DNA of 53,930 nt from CAYPHA01 sp964410215. Lineage in GTDB: Bacteria; Calditrichota; Calditrichia; Calditrichales; CAYPHA01. The notes under the pieces are model-generated. The model worked only from the letters and a program-made list of their open reading frames with translations. It was not told where the DNA came from and made no database searches. Position numbers and translations under genes: made by a program. The stretch lies in the NCBI GenBank assembly GCA_964410215.1, contig CAYPHA010000030.1, forward strand, positions 1 to 53,930, written 5' to 3'. How positions within the stretch are numbered: position 1 is the stretch's first letter; each line of letters opens with the position of its first letter. Below are positions 1 to 7,597 of this stretch, piece by piece.

Positions 1-67
1 GATAAGAGAACAAGGGCTTGATTAAGAAAAGAGAAATAAGAAAAAAGAAAAAAGAAAAAAGAAAAAA
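1..67. repeat. purine-rich simple-sequence tract
   Basis: An A/G-only low-complexity stretch built mostly from GAAAAAA-like units. Downstream to position 198 there is only a fragment resembling common interspersed repeats (a CCCCCTT...AAGGGG hairpin near 130-148). No gene is supported in 1-198. Confidence 0.6.
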
Positions 68-198
68 CCATGCGCTGAGCAAAGTCGAAGTGAAAAAGGA
101 AAAAAGATTCATGGCGATGGACGCAGCTCCCCCTTAGCAAAGGGGATGGGGTGATGTGGCGAAGAGAAGATCAAAGACTGAAGACCAGCAGCATAAGA

Positions 199-1041
199 CT
201 ATTTCTCAAACGTCAGTACTCGACCGGTTCCCAGATCGATGTACCTTTCTCTGAAATGTGCTTTCATGAGTTCGATAGCCCGCTCGCCGGTGCAATGGGA
301 GCCGCCGCATTTTTTAACTTGCAGCGCATCCATTTTGGTAATGGTATCCTCTATCTGCCGATCACTGAATCGCAGCATGTGAAAACCGCCCGCCACAAGA
401 GCAATTTCCTTATTGACGACACGGCGTGCTCTTTTCAGAATAGTGATAATACCCGGATGGGAGCACCCGGTTATCACCAGTAAGCCGTTCTCCGTATCAA
501 TAATGAGCGATTGTTCCCGGATTTCGCTTCCCATTTCTCCGCTCAGGAAAACGCCGTTCTGAATAGATACCGGATCTTTGTATTGCTTAACAACGGTATC
601 ATGCTTTTTCAGTGACGCTATTTCATCGCGGTCGGCCGCATGCGGAAGATAGAGCGTGCAGTTGTCACAACGGAAAAGAATATAATCCAGGCTTCCGGTG
701 TGATCCCAATGCATATGGGAAATTACCACCTGGTCTATGATACGCGGATCCAGATTGAGGGCGTTCATGTTATGTTCGAGTATCCCTGCGTCAGCACCCG
801 TGTCGAACAGGATGGTCTGTTCCAATCCTTCAATCAGACAGGAAAAGCCCCAGTCGGCCCGGGTCCCGCTGGCATATTGATAATTATCATAAATGACGGT
901 TATACGAATTTCAGGTTTCCCCACCTCATGCTCCTCCCTATTTTGTAAAAGGTTGTTTGTGCGCATCACACCTGCCTTTTCGAAAGCGGAATTCTGGAAT
1001 ATACCCAGCAGAACATACAGAATAATAAAGACATGTTTCAT
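199..1041 (-). CDS. MBL-fold metallo-hydrolase (COG1237-like), exported
   Basis: A metallo-beta-lactamase-fold hydrolase of about 280 residues. The metal-binding signature HMHWDHTG is clear, followed by the later metal-ligand motifs TGCSHPG, GGFHML and GGSHCTG. This order fits the COG1237 branch, often named 7,8-dihydropterin-6-methyl-4-(beta-D-ribofuranosyl)-aminobenzene-5'-phosphate synthase-like; the substrate cannot be read from sequence. I prefer the ATG at 1041 over the upstream ATG at 1092, because it places a hydrophobic signal-like segment (KHVFIILYVLLGIF) right at the N terminus, suggesting export. No strong ribosome binding site precedes either start. It is followed only by low-complexity sequence, and the next gene upstream is a separately terminated DUF1893 gene, so it is probably monocistronic. 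The fold assignment is firm and the function is not. Confidence 0.85.
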   Translation of the reverse strand: MKHVFIILYVLLGIFQNSAFEKAGVMRTNNLLQNREEHEVGKPEIRITVIYDNYQYASGTRADWGFSCLIEGLEQTILFDTGADAGILEHNMNALNLDPRIIDQVVISHMHWDHTGSLDYILFRCDNCTLYLPHAADRDEIASLKKHDTVVKQYKDPVSIQNGVFLSGEMGSEIREQSLIIDTENGLLVITGCSHPGIITILKRARRVVNKEIALVAGGFHMLRFSDRQIEDTITKMDALQVKKCGGSHCTGERAIELMKAHFRERYIDLGTGRVLTFEK

Positions 1042-1121
1042 GACGGATCGCTCATTTTCACCGGCGCGGTTCCAATTAAAAGGATGCAGCATTCAAGTAT
1101 AAAAAGAGGATAGGCTATATG

Positions 1122-1155
1122 CAAAAAAACCTGCCGGGTTTGATGTCCCGACAGG
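1122..1155 (-). terminator. intrinsic terminator
   Basis: Read on the minus strand, CCTGTCGGG pairs with CCCGGCAGG (one G-U pair), and a run of seven T follows. It lies about 170 nt downstream of the DUF1893 gene and upstream of the MBL gene, so it probably ends the DUF1893 transcript. Confidence 0.75.
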
Positions 1156-1324
1156 TTCCGAGCGACAAGGGGTCGTTGGTACATTTGATCACCTTGCACT
1201 CAGTTTTGCGGATCGTTACCGATCGGATTCAAGATTGCACACAGCATACCAAAAAGAAAGCCCAAAGAAGTAAATCGTCATTTTCTTGAGTAAACGGCAT
1301 GTATTCCGATTAAATGGTTTCTTT

Positions 1325-1687
1325 TTAAAGCCGCGCCCTTTCCCGCAAAATCCGGTAAGCCCGCCCCGGATCGTCTTCCCGCCCCAGCAATTCTTCTGTT
1401 CTGCAGGAAACACGCTCAATCAGGGTTTCATAACGATAGTCTGTCTCAAAACAGTCCAGGATTTCCTTGCCGGGTACGCTCAGTATTCCGGCGGATATGT
1501 GCCTGATGCCCAGGTGTACAAGCATCAGAGCAGCCGCTCTGCCGACGATTTTATCGTTGACAAGCAGTTCAGACAGGGGGTAATCGTTTTGACCCAGAAA
1601 GATTTCCAGCTCAAAAAGCGGATACAGCCACCTGCCGCTGCTGGTGAAAATCTGCTCACCGGACCAATATACTTCGAGCGTATACAT
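1325..1687 (-). CDS. DUF1893 family protein
   Basis: A 120-residue cytoplasmic protein. The pattern of a short strand (YTLEVYWSGEQIF), then PLFELEIFL, then VNDKIVGRAAALMLVHLG and SVPGKEILD matches the DUF1893 family (conserved D-K-x-V-G-x-A-A-A core). Its biochemical role is unknown. The C terminus (DPGRAYRILRERARL) departs from the usual Cys-containing 'CPME'-type ending of this family, so a C-terminal metal or redox role is not supported. The ATG at 1687 is chosen because AGGAA lies 7 nt upstream. The gene starts only about 15 nt from a run of Ns, so its upstream context is missing. Confidence 0.8.
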   Translation of the reverse strand: MYTLEVYWSGEQIFTSSGRWLYPLFELEIFLGQNDYPLSELLVNDKIVGRAAALMLVHLGIRHISAGILSVPGKEILDCFETDYRYETLIERVSCRTEELLGREDDPGRAYRILRERARL

Positions 1688-1702
1688 CTGTATTCCTGAC
1701 AA

Positions 1703-1802
1703 NNNNNNNNNNNNNNNNNNNNNNNNNNNNNNNNNNNNNNNNNNNNNNNNNNNNNNNNNNNNNNNNNNNNNNNNNNNNNNNNNNNNNNNNNNNNNNNNNN
1801 NN
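1703..1802. other. assembly gap of 100 N
   Basis: Exactly 100 unknown bases, the conventional placeholder for a scaffold join of unknown length. True distance and gene content between the DUF1893 gene and the following fragment are unknown. Confidence 0.98.
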
Positions 1803-1910
1803 CGCGCCGCCATCTATGAATTTGAGGCCGGACTTCAGCGGGACGAAGCGGAAATGAAAGCATTGGAAGCCATTCTGATACAGCGGTATCACCTTTCAAA
1901 AGCGGGCTAA
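1803..1910 (+). CDS. 3' end of an unidentified gene cut by the gap
   Basis: An open frame continues from the gap to a TAA at 1908-1910, giving a 35-residue tail. It is strongly charged and helix-like (RAAIYEFEAGLQRDEAEMKA... then LIQRYHLSKAG). The composition and alternating E/A/L pattern look like the genuine C-terminal helix of a protein and not random sequence, but I do not recognise the family. The start and most of the gene are lost in the N run. Confidence 0.4.
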   Translation, partial: RAAIYEFEAGLQRDEAEMKALEAILIQRYHLSKAG

Positions 1911-2062
1911 AGTAACAACCATTGCAGTCTGCTTTTATCCATTTGTAATTTCCTTGAAAATACACACTTTTCCTATTGCTTGAAGCATATAAATTAAGTA
2001 TCATTTTATTTAAAGCGGAATTCCTATAAAAACAAAACCTTATGTCATTCTTTTTCGGGTAG

Positions 2063-3928
2063 ATGATGTTCAAATGTCAACAATGCGGAAAGCCTGGTCC
2101 GGAAAACGCACGCTTTTGCCCACACTGCGGTAAGCCTTCAGAAGAAACATTGCGCCATCAAACCGTCAAATTCTTTACGCAATTCCAGGATCTTCCGGAT
2201 ATTGGAAGCATAAAAAAGGACCAGGTTTTCGACGAGCGTTACCGCATAGTCCTCCGGGGAAACGATATCACTTTTTCCTCCGTTTTCCAGGTGATCGATC
2301 TGCAGGATCGCAAAACCAAGCGTCTTGTCATTATTCCTCCTCTGCTCTATCAGAATCCGGAAGCGATGGATTTTCTTCTCCAGGAATATAAATCAAAACT
2401 GTGGCTGAACGCGCCGGAAATTATACGCACTTATTCAATCCAGGATACCGGCACGTTTAAATATATTATTTGTGAATATTTCAGAGGACGCAACCTGCAG
2501 GAACTGAAATTTGCCGCACCGGAACATAAATTACCTGAGAAAATGGTACTGGATATTGCCGTACAAATCGCTTCAGCGCTGGAATATGCCCATAATTACA
2601 ATGTACTGGCCGGACTTCTCTATCCTGAATCAATTTTGATTAACAAAGTGGGAAAAGTCAAACTGGATCAGTTTGGCATGGCCGATGTTATGTTTAATGC
2701 GTTGAACATCGTCATCAACGTATCATCGGTTAAGAGCCGCATCTATCTCTCTCCCGAGCAGCTTAGTGGTAAAATGAGCACAACACAATCGGACGTCTAT
2801 ATCTTTGGTATAGTGCTATATGAACTTTTAACTGGGCGCCCTCCTTTTTACAGTGGTGATGTCTATCAGCAGATACAGGAAAAGCGCCCTGATGACATTG
2901 ATCACATTTCCACCGATTTGAACCTGCTCATCCAGAAATGTCTCCTTAAGGATCCCAGCAAACGATTTCATGAGTTCTCCGAAGTCAAGACGCGTCTGGA
3001 AGATATCCGGTCACGGCAGCGGGTTTCCGAAACCGTTGAATCAGGGCCGGCGGCAGAAACCGAGCCGCATAAAGCGCCCGCCATTTCGATGCCTGACGAT
3101 AGCCCCTTTTCCATTGCGGGAATAAAAGCTTTATGGGGAAAGCTCAATCGCGTGTATCGCATCGCTGTTCTTGCAGTCATTCCCCTGCTTGCAGTTATCA
3201 TCCTGCTCGTTACATTACATGGTTCTCATGACGAACCCGAACGGGCTATCGATCATAGTCCGGAAATGGAGGCATGGTCAAAAATAAGTCCGGAAGAACG
3301 GCAAAGATTGACAATGCTGCTCAATGAAGGCGACAGCCTGTTGCGGTTGGGGCATCTGACGACACCGATGGATGAAAATGCGCTTGATCGTTTTCATGAC
3401 GTACTGCAGATATATCCTCATGAAAACAGGGCGCGTGAAAAGCTGAATTATATAAAACAGGATTTCATCGAAAGAGCGATGAACCGCATAAGCCAGGGCC
3501 GCTTTTTTGCCGCCGAATCGGTCTTACTGGACGGTTTGAGCTATTTTCCCGGTGATTCCGCCCTGATCAACCTGACGGAAAAAAATATTAAACGGAAACA
3601 CCGGTATTTAATGGACCGTTCTTTTGCTATTGAAATTCTGAACGGCGCCGGTGTCAGTGGAATTGCCGGGCAACTGGCCACCGTACTCGAAAAGCGCCGC
3701 TTACCTGTCTTCAACACGGATAATTATATCGAAAATGGCACAATTAACTGGGATGTCAGGGAATCGTTTATTATAAACCGTTGGGGGCAGAATCACCGGA
3801 TTGACGAACTGGCCGACCTTATCGGTATTAAAACCATAACGGTTGATACCACCCACACCGCCGCATCCGGCGCGGAAATATCCATCGTTCTGGGAAAGGA
3901 TTATCAGCGTTTGCCTGCCTTCCGTTAG
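2063..3928 (+). CDS. zinc-ribbon / pseudokinase / TM / LytR_C membrane protein
   Basis: A 621-residue protein with a rare domain order. Residues 5-22 form a zinc ribbon (CQQC...CPHC). Residues ~57-310 have the fold of a bacterial Ser/Thr kinase, with SPEQLSG in place of the APE motif and SDVYIFGIVLYELLTG in the F helix. The catalytic residues are gone: the VAIK lysine position reads RLVIIPP, no HRD/DxKPxN motif is present (LAGLLYPESILI instead), and DFG reads QFG. It is therefore a predicted pseudokinase. A membrane segment (~364-388) follows, then a TPR-like helical region, and a LytR_C domain (~520-615, EILNGAGVSGIAGQLA). The last domain should lie outside the membrane, where LytR_C modules are linked to envelope polymers. 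It is convergent with the next gene, overlapping it by 4 nt. The job is unknown; a role in sensing envelope state is inference. Confidence 0.8.
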   Translation: MMFKCQQCGKPGPENARFCPHCGKPSEETLRHQTVKFFTQFQDLPDIGSIKKDQVFDERYRIVLRGNDITFSSVFQVIDLQDRKTKRLVIIPPLLYQNPEAMDFLLQEYKSKLWLNAPEIIRTYSIQDTGTFKYIICEYFRGRNLQELKFAAPEHKLPEKMVLDIAVQIASALEYAHNYNVLAGLLYPESILINKVGKVKLDQFGMADVMFNALNIVINVSSVKSRIYLSPEQLSGKMSTTQSDVYIFGIVLYELLTGRPPFYSGDVYQQIQEKRPDDIDHISTDLNLLIQKCLLKDPSKRFHEFSEVKTRLEDIRSRQRVSETVESGPAAETEPHKAPAISMPDDSPFSIAGIKALWGKLNRVYRIAVLAVIPLLAVIILLVTLHGSHDEPERAIDHSPEMEAWSKISPEERQRLTMLLNEGDSLLRLGHLTTPMDENALDRFHDVLQIYPHENRAREKLNYIKQDFIERAMNRISQGRFFAAESVLLDGLSYFPGDSALINLTEKNIKRKHRYLMDRSFAIEILNGAGVSGIAGQLATVLEKRRLPVFNTDNYIENGTINWDVRESFIINRWGQNHRIDELADLIGIKTITVDTTHTAASGAEISIVLGKDYQRLPAFR

Positions 3929-5868
3929 GGAAACTGCTGCCGTTTCCTCCTGAGAAGCAGCTCTTTACGATCCTGTTTTTGTACCCTCTTTAAAAATCGG
4001 CGGAATTCCGGATAATCATCCTTATTTATATCCTTCCCGTTTAAAAGATAATCCGTCTTATAATAGAGATAATCCTGCGTCGCACCCCATTCCCAGGAAG
4101 CCTCTCCAAACCCGGACGTTTCCTTCTCGCTGCGGTTTTCAGAAGCCACCATCCAGTTTGGCGGATAGACGATATACATGACAAACGAACGGCGCAAGCC
4201 GAAACGGAAGCGGACCGGGTGTTCTCTTTCATCGGAGGTGAAGTAATAGGGCAGTTCCATGCGGAAGAAATCGGCAGGTCTCAGGATCATCGTATCGCCA
4301 TGTCGTGACGCAAACGATTCCGCATGAAATCGATAATGAAGAACCAGGGGATCCCTGACGGTATCCAGCCCCGTAACAAAAAATGTGTCCAGTTCACCGC
4401 CGGCTGCATGATCGGCAATATAGCGTTCAAACCAACTTCTGCGTTCGCTCCGTGTGGCGGTCGATAAATCTTCCCGCATTTCACCGGCCATCGCACCGGT
4501 ATAGACTGTTTTCCCTTCCACCGAGACCTGCCCTTTTCTGCCCAGGGTCACATACCATTCCAGTTTCGTATTATTTTGTTCAGGCGGGATAGCCGGCGTA
4601 ACCGTCATAAAACTTTTACCTTCCGCATCAACCACCAGGGCCGGAAGGCCCTGGTCATACCATGGTAAGGCTCCGAATGGCACGCCTTTTTCCGTTGCAT
4701 CCATCCAGATGCCGTTCACGCCTGTCGAGGGTGCATATACGATAACATGGTTGAAATGATAGGGGGATGCGACCGACGTATCGGGAATACCGTTCTGCCT
4801 GGTGCTTATAAGTACCTGTTTGGTTTCGATACCGGCAGCATCCGCCATCGTGCACAGTAGAGCTGACATATCCTTGCAGTCCCCGTAGCTCTTCTGAAAT
4901 ATGTCGGCGGCCTCATGCGGTTGAAAGCCGCCAATACCTATGGCTACGGAAATATAACGGATACGGCTGCGGACCCAGGCATAGATCGCTTTCAGTTTTT
5001 CTTCATCCGTTTTCTTCTCTCTGACAATCTCATTCACTTTATCGATGATCGCCTTATCGGCATTCATCCGGGGTTCGGTCAGGCCATAATACCAGTCACC
5101 AACATCCTTCCACGTTTTTATGCCCGGCGGCGCGATATTCAGCCATGCGCTGACCTCCCTTTGCGGCGGCATGCCGAATTCACTGTTAACGGAGGGCACC
5201 ATTCCCGTTTTCCAGGTATACGTCGATTTAAAACCATTGGGCGCTTCGATAATTTCCGGCTCCAGTACCATGCCATTTGTTTTATAATTGAGTTCCCAGG
5301 TCGAAGGCACCACCAGTTTAAAACTGGAGTGAAGGGTGGGGATGTTTTCCTGGAAGCTCCAGGAGGATACAATTGTTTTTCCCGGAATAAGTACATTGTA
5401 ACGGTACTCCAGGATACAATTTTTCGTAATCGCAGGCATAGTAAAAATTTTGGCACGCTGGTCCGAATAGAACATGAAATTCGGATAAAGATTAACATCG
5501 TAGATATTATCATCCTTCAGAACACGGATCGATCCGTCTTCGTCAATGGTTCGGGCCCGAATATTTTCAACAATGCTGTTCGAACCATAAGGAATCGAGA
5601 TATTGGCATATGTAAAACCGGCGTTATTCAGAATCCTGATAACACGATGCCGCTCGTAAATGGTGTATCCGGTTTCACTGCTGCCAACCACATCAACAAA
5701 GCCCTCATCCAGCAGGACAATAGCTGCAGCATCCGGATATTCCTGTGCGCCGGGCAGGTCGTTGAAATCGAGGTATTTCCAGTTAAGTTCTTTTGCCCAC
5801 TTATTTTGAAAACCGCAGGCGTACAGAATCAGAAAAAAGACAGTGCTGAATAACAGATGATTCTTCAT
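3925..5868 (-). CDS. DUF3857 and transglutaminase-like lipoprotein
   Basis: A 647-residue exported protein. From the ATG at 5868 the N terminus is a lipoprotein signal with Cys18 in LILYACG, so it should be membrane-anchored. The first half matches the DUF3857 domain (beta-rich, 'YERHRVIRILNNAGF'). The middle is a transglutaminase-like cysteine-protease fold. Numbered from this start, Cys331 sits in YGDCKDMS, His374 in YHFNHVIVY and Asp390 in WMDATEKG, giving a complete catalytic triad, so activity is likely. The C-terminal part is beta-rich. Proteins of this architecture are common in Bacteroidetes-like genomes; the substrate is unknown. A longer start at 5880 adds four residues; the shorter one is chosen for its lipoprotein signal and a nearby AGG. 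It stands alone, with no operon partner. Confidence 0.85.
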   Translation of the reverse strand: MKNHLLFSTVFFLILYACGFQNKWAKELNWKYLDFNDLPGAQEYPDAAAIVLLDEGFVDVVGSSETGYTIYERHRVIRILNNAGFTYANISIPYGSNSIVENIRARTIDEDGSIRVLKDDNIYDVNLYPNFMFYSDQRAKIFTMPAITKNCILEYRYNVLIPGKTIVSSWSFQENIPTLHSSFKLVVPSTWELNYKTNGMVLEPEIIEAPNGFKSTYTWKTGMVPSVNSEFGMPPQREVSAWLNIAPPGIKTWKDVGDWYYGLTEPRMNADKAIIDKVNEIVREKKTDEEKLKAIYAWVRSRIRYISVAIGIGGFQPHEAADIFQKSYGDCKDMSALLCTMADAAGIETKQVLISTRQNGIPDTSVASPYHFNHVIVYAPSTGVNGIWMDATEKGVPFGALPWYDQGLPALVVDAEGKSFMTVTPAIPPEQNNTKLEWYVTLGRKGQVSVEGKTVYTGAMAGEMREDLSTATRSERRSWFERYIADHAAGGELDTFFVTGLDTVRDPLVLHYRFHAESFASRHGDTMILRPADFFRMELPYYFTSDEREHPVRFRFGLRRSFVMYIVYPPNWMVASENRSEKETSGFGEASWEWGATQDYLYYKTDYLLNGKDINKDDYPEFRRFLKRVQKQDRKELLLRRKRQQFP

Positions 5869-6072
5869 ACCTGAATGCATTCTAAGTAAAAAAAGTTCAA
5901 AATTCTATTTTTTTATTCCGGGAAAGCAATTATTTTATGTGTTGTTCAAACCGGGGCTGTAATAGTGGTTTTTGAAATCATAGAAGATATATCTACCTAT
6001 GCGGGTAGTCATGACAGCTGGGCAATTTTATTATCATGAGGTAAGAACATTTTTTCTGCCAAAGCGACAGTA

Positions 6073-6098
6073 AAGAGAAACCCCGCGGGGTTTCTCTT
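6073..6098 (-). terminator. palindromic intrinsic terminator
   Basis: A perfect inverted repeat with arms AAGAGAAACCCC and GGGGTTTCTCTT around a central GC, then a short T tract on the minus strand. It overlaps the stop codon of the interrupted small gene. Confidence 0.75.
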
Positions 6099-6528
6099 AT
6101 CGTGTCGAATCGGTGGAAACGTAGATATCAGCCGACTTTTTTTCCTGTCCTTCAATTTTCATGGACAACACTTTGAAAAATGCCGCGTTTTCTTCATAGG
6201 TTCCTTTTTTAATCCAGGAAAACCATTCCGGGTGCCTCAGAAAATTTGCTGCGACATAAGCTTTTCGCTGTATCACAGGATTTTCCACAGCGACGGCTAT
6301 AGAATCCAGAACGTCTGCCACGGGTTCATATTCAAGCTCCGGATAATTTAATTTCAATTCCATAACATTGATGATGGCCGATTCACGGACACCCGTATTA
6401 TCCAGTCTCAATCCAAAAATAAAATTGTCTATGGCTTTGTTCACCGCTTACGGATAATCCCCGGCGGAGAGGCTAACACTCCATCCCATGAGTATAACGC
6501 TTATGATCATGATTACCTGCTTTTTCAT
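6097..6528 (-). pseudogene. small secreted HEAT-like protein interrupted by an in-frame TAA
   Basis: Read from the ATG at 6528, which has an excellent ribosome site (AGGGAGGACAGG just upstream), the frame encodes a typical signal peptide (MKKQVIM... ending SVSLSA), then GDYP. It next hits TAA at 6448-6450 and continues in the same frame for 116 more residues to the true stop at 6097. The distal part is helical and HEAT-repeat-like (GVRESAIINVMELKLNYP, PVADVLDSIAVAVENP). Joined, it is a normal ~143-codon secreted protein. A GAA (Glu) to TAA change would restore DYPEAVNKAI. A GTG at 6444 could start the distal part alone, but it has no ribosome site and would lack the signal. Most likely this is a nonsense mutation or sequencing error; the intact distal reading frame argues for a recent event. 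Confidence 0.7.
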
Positions 6529-6763
6529 CCTGTCCTCCCTTTATATTGGTTTCATTCTTTATTTACCTGAGTGTACGCAATGGTTCTGTCAAAGATGTCA
6601 TTCGCCGGTAAAGGTTTGTCAAAAAATGTCACCGTTTCGGATCCCCTGCCGGGATGATCAGGCAGTAGGAAGGATCACTTTTATTCGCCTGTTTAATGCA
6701 ATATATTCTATTGTCGTTCATTTGACGGGAGAGTGCTGTATTATTTACTTATAAGAGGTCCTT

Positions 6764-7546
6764 ATGAAATTACGACTTTTCCAGGTAGACGCTTTTTCGG
6801 ATACTGTATTTCATGGAAACCCGGCTGCTGTATGTCCCCTGGATAGCTGGCTGGATGATGACACGATGCAAAAGATAGCCTCAGAGAACAATCTTTCGGA
6901 AACCGCCTTTTACGTAAAAACGGGTACCGGTTTCCATATCCGCTGGTTTACGCCATTAACAGAAGTTGAATTATGCGGGCACGCGACGCTGGCAACGGCT
7001 CATGTCATTTTTAAGCATTATGGATACAATGAACCGGTCATCCCATTCACTTCTCTCAGCGGCGATCTGACCGTTTCCCGTGAAGGCAGTCTCTATGTTC
7101 TGGATTTTCCGGCCTACGTGCCACGGGAATGCGAAGTGCCGGCCCCGCTGACAACCGCTTTTGGCATCACACCGGAAGCGGTATTACTGGCAAATTATTA
7201 TCTGGTTATTTTTAACAGTGAAGATCAGGTACGTGAAGTCAGTCCCGACTTTGAAGCGTTGAAGACACTCGATAACGGAGAGGTTATCATCACCGCTCCC
7301 GGCACTGAGGTGGATTTCGTTTCACGGTTTTTTGCTCCGAAAGCAGGCATTAATGAGGATCCCGTCACGGGTTCTGCACATTGTGCTCTCACGCCCTACT
7401 GGACCGGACGATTGCAAAAGGAAGTTCTGACGGCGCATCAGGTTTCGAAACGGGGCGGTATGCTGAAGTGCAGGCTGAGCGGTAACCGGGTTCATATTGC
7501 CGGAGCGGCTGCCGATTATATGGAAGGTACAATTTTCATTCCGTGA
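6764..7546 (+). CDS. PhzF family isomerase/epimerase
   Basis: A 260-residue cytoplasmic protein of the PhzF superfamily (diaminopimelate-epimerase-like fold). The family marks are in order: FQVDAF and FHGNPAAVCPLD at the N terminus; NLSETAFY, holding the conserved catalytic Glu; ELCGHATLATAHV; and in the second half EDPVTGSAHCAL. PhzF proteins catalyse isomerisation of small molecules; only the phenazine enzyme has a well-known substrate, and no phenazine genes are nearby, so the real substrate is unknown. The length is normal. The ATG at 6764 follows AGAGGTCCTT (AGAGG). It is monocistronic and convergent with the chemoreceptor gene. Confidence 0.93.
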   Translation: MKLRLFQVDAFSDTVFHGNPAAVCPLDSWLDDDTMQKIASENNLSETAFYVKTGTGFHIRWFTPLTEVELCGHATLATAHVIFKHYGYNEPVIPFTSLSGDLTVSREGSLYVLDFPAYVPRECEVPAPLTTAFGITPEAVLLANYYLVIFNSEDQVREVSPDFEALKTLDNGEVIITAPGTEVDFVSRFFAPKAGINEDPVTGSAHCALTPYWTGRLQKEVLTAHQVSKRGGMLKCRLSGNRVHIAGAAADYMEGTIFIP

Positions 7547-7557
7547 AAAGGCAGATA

Positions 7558-7590
7558 AAAAGCGGGTATGGTTACACGAACCATACCCGT
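7558..7590 (-). terminator. intrinsic terminator after the chemoreceptor gene
   Basis: CGGGTATGGT and ACCATACCCG form a perfect 10-bp stem with a 7-nt loop. On the minus strand it is followed by CTTTTTATC, so it fits the chemoreceptor gene; it may also slow transcription from phzF. Confidence 0.75.
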
Positions 7591-7597
7591 ATCCCGT

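Noticed and set aside
1216..1281. 21-residue minus-strand reading frame (MTIYFFGLSFW...)
   Set aside because: No ribosome site and no independent support; too short to claim.
4915..5853. A 312-codon plus-strand open frame opposite the DUF3857 gene
   Set aside because: Wholly antisense to a confidently identified gene; composition is that of a codon shadow (many Arg/His/Phe/Ile runs) with no family resemblance.
6448..6450. Programmed recoding of the TAA codon in the small secreted gene
   Set aside because: No known bacterial mechanism reads TAA as an amino acid, and no special structure follows; mutation or sequencing error is simpler.
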